DNA of 47,176 nucleotides from an uncultured beta proteobacterium (GCA_903933915.1 CAIZLW010000131.1:1-47176); one strand, 5' to 3'. Positions 17,325 through 25,995 are shown, counted from the first letter of the stretch. Translations and numbers: made by a program. Notes: generated from the sequence alone by a model not told the origin.

Positions 17325-18194
17325 TTATTTCAGATTGACCTTGTTGATGATGCTGCCAACACCCTCTACTTCGCATTCGCAGACATCACCGTGCTTGAGG
17401 AACACCGGCGGCGTGCGCGAAAAACCGACGCCAAAGGGCGTGCCCGTCGGAATCAGATCGCCGGGCATCAGTGTCGTACCCTGCGACGCATAGGCAATGA
17501 TCTGATTGATGTTGAAAACGAGGTTCTTGGTATTCGAGATCTGCATCTCCTTGCCGTTGAGCACCGTACGCACGGTCAGGTTGTGAGGGTCCTTGATCTC
17601 GTCACGGGTGACAATCCACGGCCCCCAGGGGCAAAAGGTATCCAGCGACTTACTGCGATCCCATTGTTTGGCATTAGCAAATTGCAGATCACGTGCCGAC
17701 ACGTCATTGACCACCGTATAACCGCAGACATAATCCAGAGCTTCCTTCTCGCTGACGTTGCGGCAGCGCCTGCCGATGACCACGCCGAGTTCGACTTCGT
17801 AATCAACCTCTTTGGTCACCCCCTCCGGCCAGGTCAAATCATCGTACGGCCCGGTGACCGAATTCGGCCACTTCGCGAACAGCACCGGCTCGGACGGCAC
17901 TGGCAGCTTGGCTTCCTTGCAGTGATCGATGTAATTCAGTCCGACCGCCACGATCTTTGACGGGTGAAGCAGCGGCGCGCAAAGCTTTACGGTGTCGAGC
18001 GGATATTCGCGACGACTGCTGCTGCCCAGCGCCGCTCGCACCTGCGCCAGCATCGCGTCACCGCCACGAACGATGCCCATCAGATCGCCGGTCGCATCCA
18101 CCGGCAACCCCGCCGCCGACAGATCGATCACTTTGTCGCCGTCGAGCACACCCGGCTTGACCTGACTATCAACAACAAAAGTCAATAATTTCAA
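17325..18194 (-). CDS. Fumarylacetoacetate hydrolase (FAH) family protein
   Basis: 289 residues from a TTG at 18194 (protein MKLLTFVVD), with GGAG 7 nt upstream; this start gives the normal FAH-family N-terminus. The catalytic domain begins at GLNYIDHCKEAKLPVP (about 85). Metal ligands are Glu133 and Glu135 in DYEVELGVVIG and Asp164 in VVNDVSARDLQ. KSLDTFCPWGPW and TGTPFGVGF complete the family pattern. Members hydrolyse acylpyruvates, isomerise or decarboxylate ring-cleavage products such as 2-hydroxyhepta-2,4-diene-1,7-dioate. The cytosolic role here is probably hydrolysis of a 2,4-dioxo acid made in the same operon; the substrate is inferred only. Confidence 0.92.
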   Translation of the reverse strand: MKLLTFVVDSQVKPGVLDGDKVIDLSAAGLPVDATGDLMGIVRGGDAMLAQVRAALGSSSRREYPLDTVKLCAPLLHPSKIVAVGLNYIDHCKEAKLPVPSEPVLFAKWPNSVTGPYDDLTWPEGVTKEVDYEVELGVVIGRRCRNVSEKEALDYVCGYTVVNDVSARDLQFANAKQWDRSKSLDTFCPWGPWIVTRDEIKDPHNLTVRTVLNGKEMQISNTKNLVFNINQIIAYASQGTTLMPGDLIPTGTPFGVGFSRTPPVFLKHGDVCECEVEGVGSIINKVNLK

Positions 18195-18268
18195 TTAGCT
18201 ACTCCATTCTCATTTATCAATTCCCAAAACCTCGTCTGCAGCGCGAGGATTATCCCCCGTGGCAGCAG

Positions 18269-19243
18269 TTATTCGCTACGCACGTTGGCCGCTTTGACGA
18301 CCTTGCTCCAGCGATCCACCTCTTCCACCAGGAATTTCGCGAAGCGCTCCGGTGAGCCGCCCTGCGGCTCAAGACCTAGCAGCGCAAATCGCTCCTTGAT
18401 CTCCGGCGACTCCAGCGCCTTCTGGAAACCACTGTTGAGTTTGAGCACCGCGTTGCGCGGCGTGGCGGCAGGCACCGAAACGCCGAACCAGATCAGCACG
18501 TCATAACCGGGCAGCCCTTGCTCGGTTGTTGTCGGGATTGACGGATACAGACCGAGGCGCTTGTCACCGGCCGTGGCCAGCACTTTCAGCTTGCCGGCAC
18601 TGACCAACGGCGCCGCTGTTGCCGATGTCGTGAATATCAATTGCGACTGCCCGGCCATCATGTCGACAATCGCCGGTGAAGCCCCTTTGTAAGGAATATG
18701 CAGGATGTCGACACCGGCCAGCATCTTGAAAAACTCCAGCGCAAGGTGGCTACTGCCTCCCGTTCCCGAAGACCCTGCAGACAACTGACCCGGACGAGCC
18801 TTGGCCATCGTAATGATGTCCTTGACCCCGTTCGCCGGAAAACCCGCACTGGTCACCAGCAGGATCGGCGACCAACCGAGCAAGCTCACCGCCGCAAAAT
18901 CTTCAGCGCGGTATGGCGTTTTAGTGCGCAACGCAAAGTTGATCGCATTCGCCCCGGGATTCGCCATCAGCATCGTGTAACCATTGGGCGAGCCCTTGGC
19001 GACAATATCTGCACCAAGCATGCCACCAGCACCGCCGCGGTTGTCGATCAGCACCTGCTGCCCCCAGACTTCAGTGAGCTTCTGCGCCATGACACGGGCA
19101 ATCACGTCATTCGACGCACCCGGCGCAAACGGTACGACCCAGCGCACGGCACGCGACGGAAACACATCCGCCGCCTGCGCCGCAGCCATCGCCACACCGA
19201 ACACGCAAACCAGCAACAATCTCACCGAACTCTTGCTCAACAT
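18269..19243 (-). CDS. Bug/TctC-family receptor (copy 2)
   Basis: 324 residues; signal peptide to about residue 25 (AAAQAA). Characteristic parts are VRWVVPFAPGASNDVIAR, NRGGAGGMLGA at about 69-79, PNGYT, and IPYKGASPAIVDMMAG. The first glycine pair of the usual PGG is PGA here. It should be a periplasmic carboxylate-binding protein. It lies 50 bp downstream of the AtuA-like gene and 74 bp upstream of the FAH-family gene, so it belongs to the same operon. It has no dedicated membrane subunits nearby. Confidence 0.92.
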   Translation of the reverse strand: MLSKSSVRLLLVCVFGVAMAAAQAADVFPSRAVRWVVPFAPGASNDVIARVMAQKLTEVWGQQVLIDNRGGAGGMLGADIVAKGSPNGYTMLMANPGANAINFALRTKTPYRAEDFAAVSLLGWSPILLVTSAGFPANGVKDIITMAKARPGQLSAGSSGTGGSSHLALEFFKMLAGVDILHIPYKGASPAIVDMMAGQSQLIFTTSATAAPLVSAGKLKVLATAGDKRLGLYPSIPTTTEQGLPGYDVLIWFGVSVPAATPRNAVLKLNSGFQKALESPEIKERFALLGLEPQGGSPERFAKFLVEEVDRWSKVVKAANVRSE

Positions 19244-19293
19244 GTTGCGCTCCAGTTTGTGCTGTTAGTTCTGTCCATCCTGTTAATGGTCTT

Positions 19294-20694
19294 TTACAAA
19301 TCCTCAAGCTGCACCGGGAACAGCGGCTCCAGGGCATCCACCTCAACGACGTGATAGGCGCTGAAGCGGTATGCGGTACCCGCCATCACCTCCGGCGGCG
19401 TAAACGGAAACGCCAGATTGCCTCCCGTCGAAATCCGTCCCGGAAAACCGTTGTGCAGCAGATACTGCTTGAACACCGTCGCCACCGACTTTGCATCTTC
19501 CATGGTAGCGGCGATCACCTCGACCATCACGAACACTTCGCGGGACTGCACGGGTGCAGCAGTCGGCCATTCAATCACGCCGTTGACGCCATAGATCTTC
19601 GGATACACGTGAAATGGTCCGTTCACTGACCCTGCAACCAGTTCGCGCACCGTCTTCTCGACATTGGCGAGGATCTCCGGCATCGCCGCAATGGCGCGCG
19701 GATCGCCGCAGCCTGCCAGCAGCACCGCACGTTCACCTACCCGCGTCGCGCCTTCAATCTTCACGGTGAACTGCTGCGCAGGTTCCCAGCGCGCGCCGGA
19801 AATGCGGCAGCGGTGTTCATCAACAGCCTCATAGCGAGCATCGTCGGTGTGCAAGGTGCCTTCGGGTTCATGCACGCGATAGGGATCGCCCTGTTCGTAC
19901 AGGCTGTGGGCCGCCACCGACATCGGCGTCGCATGGCGGATCGGATTCATGCTGTCGATGATGAAGCTGTCGCCATCCAGCGTGCCGAGCAGTGCATCGC
20001 GCCCACCGGGCGTCGTGCAGATCGAGCAGCACTCGATGATCTTCGCCATATGCATCGCCAGTCCCAGCGGATAACCCAGCGCCGCTGGAATCGCGGCGAA
20101 CACTGCGGTATCACAGGCGCGACCGGCGATCACCACATCAGCCCCCGCCTCCAGCGCACGCTGGAAGGCTTCGATGCCCATCTGGCCGACGATATGTGAC
20201 GCGCCATCCACCTCCTCTTCAGTCAGCGGCGCAATCGCCCCCAGCGCCCGCACGCGCTTCGCGCGCACTGCCGCCTTCAGCAGATCACGCGGCATGTCGG
20301 CGCGGATCGATGCCAGTTTGAAATGCAGTCCTTCGCTGCGTGCAATGTCGCGCACCATCGACAGCGTCGTATCCAGATGCGGTTCGGCGCCTGCGGTTCC
20401 TGCGGTGCCCAGCAACAGCGGCACATTGATCGAACGTGCAGCCCGCAGCACCTTGGTCAAATCACTGCGCGTAATGGCATCGCTGGTCGCCAACTGGCCG
20501 CTACCCAGGTAATACGGCCCCGGATCGACCGAGCCCATGTCGCAGCCGATGAAATGCGGTTTGCGTTTCAGGCCTTCCGTCAGCGCCGCTTCAGGGATGC
20601 CATAACCGAGTTGGCCGGAAGCCGCCAGCGCGCGCAGCGGCTTGCGTCCGCCGCCGGCCAGCAGTTCGGCTTTTAACCGTTCGAGCGCGTTCAT
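19294..20694 (-). CDS. AtuA-like (DUF1446) acyclic-terpene-utilisation family protein
   Basis: 466 residues, cytosolic. Conserved pieces of the family are ALAASGQLGYGIPE, HFIGCDMGSVDPGPYYLGSG, LLLGTAGTAGAEPH, DVVIAGRACDTAVFAA and GGRDALLGTLDGDSF. Relatives include AtuA of the pseudomonad citronellol/geraniol pathway, whose biochemical role is not settled. The gene overlaps the upstream DUF4387 gene by 4 bp; AtuA-like and DUF4387 proteins are often neighbours or fused, so they probably form one complex. The surrounding Bug, FAH and dioxygenase genes point to catabolism of a branched or substituted carboxylate, not necessarily a terpene. Confidence 0.88.
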   Translation of the reverse strand: MNALERLKAELLAGGGRKPLRALAASGQLGYGIPEAALTEGLKRKPHFIGCDMGSVDPGPYYLGSGQLATSDAITRSDLTKVLRAARSINVPLLLGTAGTAGAEPHLDTTLSMVRDIARSEGLHFKLASIRADMPRDLLKAAVRAKRVRALGAIAPLTEEEVDGASHIVGQMGIEAFQRALEAGADVVIAGRACDTAVFAAIPAALGYPLGLAMHMAKIIECCSICTTPGGRDALLGTLDGDSFIIDSMNPIRHATPMSVAAHSLYEQGDPYRVHEPEGTLHTDDARYEAVDEHRCRISGARWEPAQQFTVKIEGATRVGERAVLLAGCGDPRAIAAMPEILANVEKTVRELVAGSVNGPFHVYPKIYGVNGVIEWPTAAPVQSREVFVMVEVIAATMEDAKSVATVFKQYLLHNGFPGRISTGGNLAFPFTPPEVMAGTAYRFSAYHVVEVDALEPLFPVQLEDL

Positions 20695-20993
20695 AGCTCG
20701 ATGTCCAGCAAGGGACCATGCTGCTGCGCGCCGTAAACATCGCGGTCGCCCGGCGTGCCGGCGACAATCTTGCGGTCCATCACAATCTTGATCGCGCAGG
20801 CCGGCGGATAGGGAATTACTTCAACCTGCCGTGGCTCCAGCCCGTACATTTTGGCCAGTGCCGCCGGCGTCAGCGCGGGTGAACGCTGTGCCTGCACATA
20901 ACCCACCTCATCGTTGAACATCAGGTCCAGCGTCAGCGTGGTCGGACCTGCATTTTTGCTGCGCACCACCCGCGCGATATCCACGAGTTTCAT
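20691..20993 (-). CDS. DUF4387 family protein (AtuA partner)
   Basis: 100 residues. The pattern LVDIARVVRSKNAGPTTLTL, then DLMFNDEVGYVQ, the hydrophobic CAIKIVMDR and PGDRDVYGAQQHGPLLDIEL is that of DUF4387. The domain accompanies AtuA-like proteins, as here with a 4-bp ATGA overlap, implying stoichiometric expression. No enzymatic activity is established for the family. Confidence 0.88.
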   Translation of the reverse strand: MKLVDIARVVRSKNAGPTTLTLDLMFNDEVGYVQAQRSPALTPAALAKMYGLEPRQVEVIPYPPACAIKIVMDRKIVAGTPGDRDVYGAQQHGPLLDIEL

Positions 20994-21052
20994 CCGGCCA
21001 GCTTCGCTGCGCGCATGGAAATCCCCTGATTATTTATATAAAACAATTGCTT

Positions 21053-21083
21053 AAGAAACCACCGCAGCCCCAGGCTGCGGCGG
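21053..21083 (-). terminator. Rho-independent-like terminator after the VOC gene
   Basis: CCGCAGCC (21062-21069) and GGCTGCGG (21073-21080) form a perfect 8-bp GC-rich stem with a CCA loop, extendable by a further CC/GG pair. On the minus strand it starts a few bases after the VOC stop and is followed by TGGTTTCTT. It may partly separate VOC expression from the downstream DUF4387-AtuA operon. Confidence 0.6.
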
Positions 21084-21086
21084 CGT

Positions 21087-21539
21087 TCAACGCTTGCCGG
21101 CGTGATCCGGGAACTGCATCGCCGCCAGTGTGCCGCTGGCCACTTCGGCCGGCGCTTCTTCATTGGGAAAATTCAGCTCCACCTTGTTGCCCACCGGATC
21201 GCGCAGGAACATCTGGAAGCCGGCGTTGGGCACGTTTTGCTCTTCGAACGCCACGCCCATCTTCTTGAAGCGCGAACGAAAATCCTCCACGCCTTTCACG
21301 TCATAGGCCGTGTGGTCGTAGCTGCTTTTGCTCTCGTCCAGACCTTTCCAGTCGGGCTTAAAGCGCGTGACCACATGCACCAGCGGATGTTTGCCGCAAT
21401 AAAGCCACAGACCGCCCGAGGGAAAATCCGGCCGGTAGCCGACATGCAGCCCCAGGCCTTCGCAGTAAAACTTTTCAATGGCCGACAGATCGCTTTCGCG
21501 GCAGCCGATGTTGATATGGTGAATTCCGCTGATTTCCAT
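21087..21539 (-). CDS. VOC-superfamily (glyoxalase/dioxygenase-like) protein
   Basis: 150 residues from an ATG preceded by AAGGAGGAGG. Two beta-alpha-beta-beta-beta modules are apparent. The probable metal ligands are His8 (GIHHINIG), His76 (DHTAYDV) and Glu121 (NKVELNF), with FLRDPVGNKVEL as the usual C-terminal VOC pattern. Family reactions include lactoylglutathione lyase, extradiol dioxygenase, epimerase and fosfomycin resistance activities. In this context a metabolic enzyme of the neighbouring catabolic operon is most likely. A terminator follows directly. Confidence 0.88.
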   Translation of the reverse strand: MEISGIHHINIGCRESDLSAIEKFYCEGLGLHVGYRPDFPSGGLWLYCGKHPLVHVVTRFKPDWKGLDESKSSYDHTAYDVKGVEDFRSRFKKMGVAFEEQNVPNAGFQMFLRDPVGNKVELNFPNEEAPAEVASGTLAAMQFPDHAGKR

Positions 21540-21608
21540 GGTGTCCTCCTCCTTGGGCCTTCAATCATATAGCATAGTCCGCCTCCGACTCAGCCGACAC
21601 TCCACACC

Positions 21609-22529
21609 ATGAAACCCGTCGTCATCCGCCTCGGTGGCTACCAGAAACCGGCCTCCATCCACACCCGCGCCTCCGTCCGTTTCGGCGAAGTGCTGCAACA
21701 GGAAGCCGGCGACAAAGTGGACTTCCAGTTCGTGCCCGACGTGCTGTCGCTGGGCCACAAATCCGGCGACCTGCCGAGGATGGTTGAAAGCGGCGAACTG
21801 TCGATGTGTTACATCTCCTCATTGCGATATGCGAAATGGGTGCCGGAACTGGCGCTGTTTGATCTGCCCTTCCAGTTTCCCGACCGTGCCGCAGCTTACA
21901 AGGTACTCGACGGCAAACTCGGCCAGTCACTGAAAGCAAAAACCGCCGCGCAATCACCTTTCCGGCTGCTCGCTTACTGGGACAACGGTTTCCGCCACTT
22001 AAGTAACAAAGTCCGTCCAATCCGCAAGCCCGCGGACTGCAAAGGCCTGCGCATCCGCATCCAGATGAGCGAAGTGCAGGCCGCGTCACTGCGCCTGCTC
22101 GGCATCGAACCCGTCCTCGAAGACATCAAGATTTTTGTCGAACAGATCGGCGGTGAGCGTTTCGACGGCCAGGACAACCCGCTGACCAATATCGTCAACT
22201 TCAACATGCACAAGCACCACCGCTACATCACTCTCTCTGGTCATGTGTATGGCGTGGCCTGCCTGATGGCCAATGGCGCGCAGTACGCTTCATGGCCAGC
22301 CGATGTTCAACGCGCAGTGGATATCGCTGCGACCGAGGCGACAGCTTTTCAGCGCCAGCTGGCGGCGGCGGAAGATGAAGAAATGCTGAAAAAACTCGAC
22401 CCCGCAGAAAACGAGGTTGTCAAACTGACGCCGGCTGAGCATCGCGCCTTTGTTGATGCAGTGAAACCGGTGACAGACCAATACCGCAAGGATTTCGGCG
22501 GGAGTTTTTTTGCGCTGCTGGAGCAGTAA
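21609..22529 (+). CDS. TRAP-type C4-dicarboxylate receptor-like (DctP) protein without signal peptide
   Basis: 306 residues. The fold is that of a TRAP solute receptor: CKGLRIRIQMSEVQAASLR with the carboxylate-binding arginine region (about 146-150), DIKIFVEQIGGERFDGQDNP and the long helix near YITLSGHVYGV. The mature domain starts directly with MKPVVIRLGGYQKPASIHTR; there is no hydrophobic leader, and an in-frame TAG 39 bp upstream excludes a longer form. No DctQ/DctM gene is nearby. The protein may act in the cytosol or have lost transport function. It is divergent from the VOC gene. Confidence 0.82.
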   Translation: MKPVVIRLGGYQKPASIHTRASVRFGEVLQQEAGDKVDFQFVPDVLSLGHKSGDLPRMVESGELSMCYISSLRYAKWVPELALFDLPFQFPDRAAAYKVLDGKLGQSLKAKTAAQSPFRLLAYWDNGFRHLSNKVRPIRKPADCKGLRIRIQMSEVQAASLRLLGIEPVLEDIKIFVEQIGGERFDGQDNPLTNIVNFNMHKHHRYITLSGHVYGVACLMANGAQYASWPADVQRAVDIAATEATAFQRQLAAAEDEEMLKKLDPAENEVVKLTPAEHRAFVDAVKPVTDQYRKDFGGSFFALLEQ

Positions 22530-22541
22530 CCGTCATCCCGA

Positions 22542-23018
22542 CTATTTGTATCGGGCCGACGTGATGAATTCGCTGAACGTCTCGCACCAGACGATGACGG
22601 TCGTGTACTTCGACGGGCTGACACCGGGTGGAACCTTGACCAGGAAGTTGTTGAATGTCTTAACGTCTCCTACCAGCGCCATCCGGGATTTCAGCCGTTT
22701 GAAATCATCCTCGGTTTCAACAAACTCCGGTGACAGATAGAGCTTGTAGTCCGGGCCGGGCGCCAGCTTGCCCATATGAGAAATGGCCACCTCGCTGACC
22801 GACACTTTTCCTTCACCCCAGTGCAGCGCATCGCTGTCTTTGAGATCACGCTTGAACTCTGCGGTGTAGGTTGCCGCCTGCGCCACGCCCGTCACATCGG
22901 CGACGGATGGCGACGCCGGTGCGATCAGGATCGGCAGCGCGTAGATTCCGGCGGCAAAGCCGACCACTCCAATAAATCCGTGGGATAGCAGCAGAATGAT
23001 GGCGTTTCGTGTCTTCAT
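22542..23018 (-). CDS. Membrane-anchored DM13-domain protein
   Basis: 158 residues. A single hydrophobic segment (about 7-33) acts as anchor or uncleaved signal. The rest resembles a DM13 domain: FKRDLKDSDALHWGEGKVSV, YKLYLSPEFV, LVGDVKTFNNFLVKVPPGV and the end IVWCETFSEFITSARYK with the conserved Cys. DM13 domains are suggested to take part in electron transfer or redox chemistry, but this is not proven for bacteria. It faces the periplasm. It is convergent with the TRAP-like gene (12-bp gap). Confidence 0.75.
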   Translation of the reverse strand: MKTRNAIILLLSHGFIGVVGFAAGIYALPILIAPASPSVADVTGVAQAATYTAEFKRDLKDSDALHWGEGKVSVSEVAISHMGKLAPGPDYKLYLSPEFVETEDDFKRLKSRMALVGDVKTFNNFLVKVPPGVSPSKYTTVIVWCETFSEFITSARYK

Positions 23019-23056
23019 GAAAAGACGCTCCGGGATTAATTCGTAACTTTGTTAAT

Positions 23057-23159
23057 TCATTGGCTTATTAAATAACACTCACCAACCCGGAACACCGCCC
23101 CCTTCTCATCGGGCGACTTGCGGAACACGTTTTCGAAATGCCTGATTTGGTACGGCGAG
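23057..23159 (-). pseudogene. C-terminal remnant of a polysaccharide-deacetylase-like gene
   Basis: The minus strand reads YQIRHFENVFRKSPDEKGAV and then FRVGECYLISQ before a stop at 23057. This matches HRIKYFENVFRRLRDEQGVV and FWTGEEIMQW of the intact deacetylase-like gene at 24297-25187. Hand alignment of 23078-23159 with 24354-24435 gives 64 of 82 identical bases. The fragment begins exactly at the stop of the Bug gene and lacks all upstream domains, so it cannot encode a functional protein. It records an earlier duplication and deletion around the Bug gene. Confidence 0.7.
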
Positions 23160-24134
23160 TCAGTTTTCCGACAACTTGGCTGCCTTGATGACTTTGACCC
23201 ATTTCTCAAAGTCGCCCCTGAAATAAGTCTTGAAGGCTGCCGGCGAAGTGCCTTCCGAATCCGCCCCCAACTGGGCAAGGCGCTCCCGCGTTTCCGGGTT
23301 CTGCACAATGCGGCTGACGTCGGTGGATATTTTCGAGACGATTGATGCCGGTGTGCCGCGTGGCGCAAAAAGCCCGTACCAAATATTGACTTCGTAACCC
23401 GGGACGCCGGCCTCGGCGATGGTCGGCACATCGGGCAACAGGGCCGACCGCTTCAAACTGCTGACGCCCAGCGCCTTCATTTTCCCGGTTTTGATCATCG
23501 GCAGATTGATCGGCATGCCGCCCAGATAAATCGACATCCTGCCACCCATCAGATCGGTCTGCGCCTGCGCACCGCTCTTGTACGGCACATGCGTGATGTC
23601 AACACCGGCCAGCAGGTTGAACAATGCGCCGGCCATGTGATCGGAACTGCCGTTGCCACCGCCGGAACCAAAGTTCAGAGATCCCGGCTTCGCCTTGGCC
23701 GCAGCGATGACGTCCTTGACCGATTTCATCGGCGAATCGGGTTTGACGACCAGCACATTGAAGCGGGAAGAAATCTGCGTCACCGGTTCAAAATCGCGCA
23801 CGGCATCGAAGGGCAGATCTTTGTAATAAGACCCTGCAATCGCCATGCTGCTCGAGGCAAAAAGAATGGTGTAGCCGTCAGGCGCCGCCTTGGCCACCAC
23901 ACCCATGCCGATGGAACCGCCAGCACCGGCGCGATTGTCAACGATTACGGACTGCCCCCAGTCTTCGCTGAGCTTCTGCGCCAGCATGCGCCCGACGATA
24001 TCCATGCTGCTGCCGGGACCGATGTGGATCACCATGCGCACGGGCTTTTCGGGGTAGACGATATTCCCGGCGGCGGACACTGATCCGGCAGCCACAATGC
24101 AAACCATCGCAACTAAATTTCTGAATACTTTCAT
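23160..24134 (-). CDS. Bug/TctC-family receptor (copy 3)
   Basis: 324 residues; signal peptide to about residue 22 (VSAAG). Classical motifs are PVRMVIHIGPGSSMDIVGR, NRAGAGGSIGMG at about 68-79, APDGYT and VPYKSGAQAQTDLMGG. The ATG has GGAGGAG upstream. It lies 162 bp downstream of the polysaccharide-deacetylase-like gene and probably forms a unit with it. It is a predicted periplasmic binder of an organic acid. The remnant of a second deacetylase copy lies right after its stop. Confidence 0.92.
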   Translation of the reverse strand: MKVFRNLVAMVCIVAAGSVSAAGNIVYPEKPVRMVIHIGPGSSMDIVGRMLAQKLSEDWGQSVIVDNRAGAGGSIGMGVVAKAAPDGYTILFASSSMAIAGSYYKDLPFDAVRDFEPVTQISSRFNVLVVKPDSPMKSVKDVIAAAKAKPGSLNFGSGGGNGSSDHMAGALFNLLAGVDITHVPYKSGAQAQTDLMGGRMSIYLGGMPINLPMIKTGKMKALGVSSLKRSALLPDVPTIAEAGVPGYEVNIWYGLFAPRGTPASIVSKISTDVSRIVQNPETRERLAQLGADSEGTSPAAFKTYFRGDFEKWVKVIKAAKLSEN

Positions 24135-24296
24135 GCCGCTCCTCCATGCCTAGGCATTTTTGTTTCGAACTTATGCGACACCAAGAGCACACGACTAATG
24201 CACACGCAGTATAAACTGCACTACTGGATCCGCTTCTATTCGGCCGGCGACAACTGACTCCGGACGGGAACGGTTAATCCCGCGACTGTGTTTTCT

Positions 24297-25187
24297 TTAC
24301 TTTTTTCTTTTTGCCGGTGCCTTGGTAGTGCGCTGGTACCACTGCATGATCTCCTCACCGGTCCAGAACACCACGCCCTGCTCATCGCGCAACCTGCGGA
24401 ACACGTTCTCGAAATACTTGATCCGGTGCGGCACGCCCGAGATATAGGGATGCACCGCAATGCACATGATCTTCACGCGGTCCTTGCCCTCTTCATACAG
24501 CCGCTCGAACTGGTCCATGCAACGCGACTCGAATTCGGCGGCGACATTGTGCTGCACCATCATCATCGCGATGTCATTCAGTTCCAGCGTGTAGGGCATC
24601 GACAGCACGTTGCCGTGGGCGGTCTTGATTTCGCAGGGCTCGTCGTCAACCACCCAGTCGGCGATGTATTTGATGCCGGCTTCCGCCAGGTAATCCGGCG
24701 TGTAAGTGGTTTCGGTCAGTCCTGGCGCCAGCCAGCCCACCGGCGCCTTGCCGGTGAAGGCTTTGATCTGCTTGACCGTGCGCTGGATCATCGCGCGCTG
24801 GTCTTTTTCGACATGGGTCGGCTGCTGGTCCCAGGAATGGCCGACGAACTCCCAGCCCGATTTCAGCGACTCCTCGGCGATGCGCGCGTAATCGACGCAG
24901 ATGCGGCCATTGGTGAACAGCGAAGCCTTGATGTCGAGATCATCAAGTATTTCCTTGATGCGCCAGAAGCCGACACGGTTGCCATATTCATGCCAGGCCC
25001 AGTGCGCAAAATCCGGCAGCCGGGTGATGTGCGTCGGCGGCGGCAGCACCTGCCGCGGCATCGGCCGCTTGATGTCCCAGACCTCGACATTGACCACCGG
25101 CCAGATCACCAGCCGCGTGCCCGCAGGCAGTTTCAGCGGCGGACGGTCGATGATGGGTACGTAGGGCAGGCGTTTCGAGGGAATCAT
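24297..25187 (-). CDS. Polysaccharide-deacetylase-family (NodB/PuuE-like) hydrolase
   Basis: 296 residues from the ATG at 25187, with GGAGA 5-6 nt upstream. The NodB-like fold is indicated by VVNVEVWDI (about 31-39), the metal-site motif GHSWDQQPTH (His117, His125), a Pro-rich entrance PVGWLAPGLTETTYT and IMCIAVHPYISGVPHR near the end. No signal peptide is present, so it is cytosolic, as in PuuE allantoinase-like members that hydrolyse C-N bonds of small molecules. That role fits better than cell-wall deacetylation. Pairing with the Bug gene suggests that its substrate is imported. The C-terminus is basic (APAKRKK). Confidence 0.85.
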   Translation of the reverse strand: MIPSKRLPYVPIIDRPPLKLPAGTRLVIWPVVNVEVWDIKRPMPRQVLPPPTHITRLPDFAHWAWHEYGNRVGFWRIKEILDDLDIKASLFTNGRICVDYARIAEESLKSGWEFVGHSWDQQPTHVEKDQRAMIQRTVKQIKAFTGKAPVGWLAPGLTETTYTPDYLAEAGIKYIADWVVDDEPCEIKTAHGNVLSMPYTLELNDIAMMMVQHNVAAEFESRCMDQFERLYEEGKDRVKIMCIAVHPYISGVPHRIKYFENVFRRLRDEQGVVFWTGEEIMQWYQRTTKAPAKRKK

Positions 25188-25275
25188 GCAGTCTCCGGAT
25201 TTTGATGTCGATTGAGGTTGGATTATATCGACAGCCTGCACCTCGAAGCCGGGTAGAGACTGCCAGGAAAACGCT

Positions 25276-25995
25276 TTATTGCTGTTTAGTCATTGCAGTC
25301 TTCCGCGATGGCTGTTTTGCACTACCTTCATTGGCGGCGCGCAATGCCCTCAACGCTGCATCGCGGGTTGACAGCGACTGCGAGAACGCCAACTTTTGCG
25401 CAAGCTCCTCCTTGCCTTCCCGCATCGCGTTCAGTAGCGCCTTCCACGCACGCGCCGACTCCTGACGTCGTTCCGCAGACTCGAACGACATTCGGGTGTA
25501 ACGGCTGGTTTGCAGGTTCAGCGCCTGCAAGGTCGTTCGCAGCCAGCGATTGCTCAACCTGTCGGTCAAGGTCTCGCTGATTGAAATCGCCGCCGAGATG
25601 TATGCCTCTCTGGTGCCTGACGATTTCGCGAGCGCTGCGAGCTGCGCGATGGGTTTATCCACAAGAGACAATACTTCCTCCCGCTGTGGATCCTCTGCCA
25701 GCCAGCGTGCCCGGAGCCCGACCAGCGCGGCCCGCACCTGATACAACTCCTGGATCTCCCGCTCGGAAAATTCGGTTACGTTTGCGCCCCGATAAGGATG
25801 AATGGTGACCAGCCCGGCGTTGTGAAGTATACGCAGGGCATCGCGAATCGGGCCGTGGCTCACCGCCAGTTCTTTTGCAAGGGTCGCTTCGACCAGCCGC
25901 TCTCCAGTCCGGTACGCGCCGGAAGTAATCCGCTCCGCCAGTGCTTTTGCGATTTTTTCCGGCAAGGTCTGAGTCAGCAAAGTTGCGCTGCGCAT
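25276..25995 (-). CDS. GntR-family transcriptional regulator (FadR/FCD type)
   Basis: 239 residues. An N-terminal winged helix-turn-helix covers about residues 10-75, with the GntR pattern ITSGAYRTGERLVEATLAKE followed by LAVSHGPIRDALRIL. The C-terminal all-helical FCD-type ligand domain (about 80-215) usually binds a carboxylate through metal-ligating Asp/His residues. The tail is basic. It is divergent from the Bug/UGSC-like/amidohydrolase operon, and paired palindromes lie in the shared promoter region, so it most likely controls that operon and itself. The effector is unknown. Confidence 0.92.
   Translation of the reverse strand: MRSATLLTQTLPEKIAKALAERITSGAYRTGERLVEATLAKELAVSHGPIRDALRILHNAGLVTIHPYRGANVTEFSEREIQELYQVRAALVGLRARWLAEDPQREEVLSLVDKPIAQLAALAKSSGTREAYISAAISISETLTDRLSNRWLRTTLQALNLQTSRYTRMSFESAERRQESARAWKALLNAMREGKEELAQKLAFSQSLSTRDAALRALRAANEGSAKQPSRKTAMTKQQ

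Noticed and set aside
24288-25205. 305-codon plus-strand frame opposite the deacetylase-like gene
   Set aside because: Mirror frame of a supported gene; no motif.
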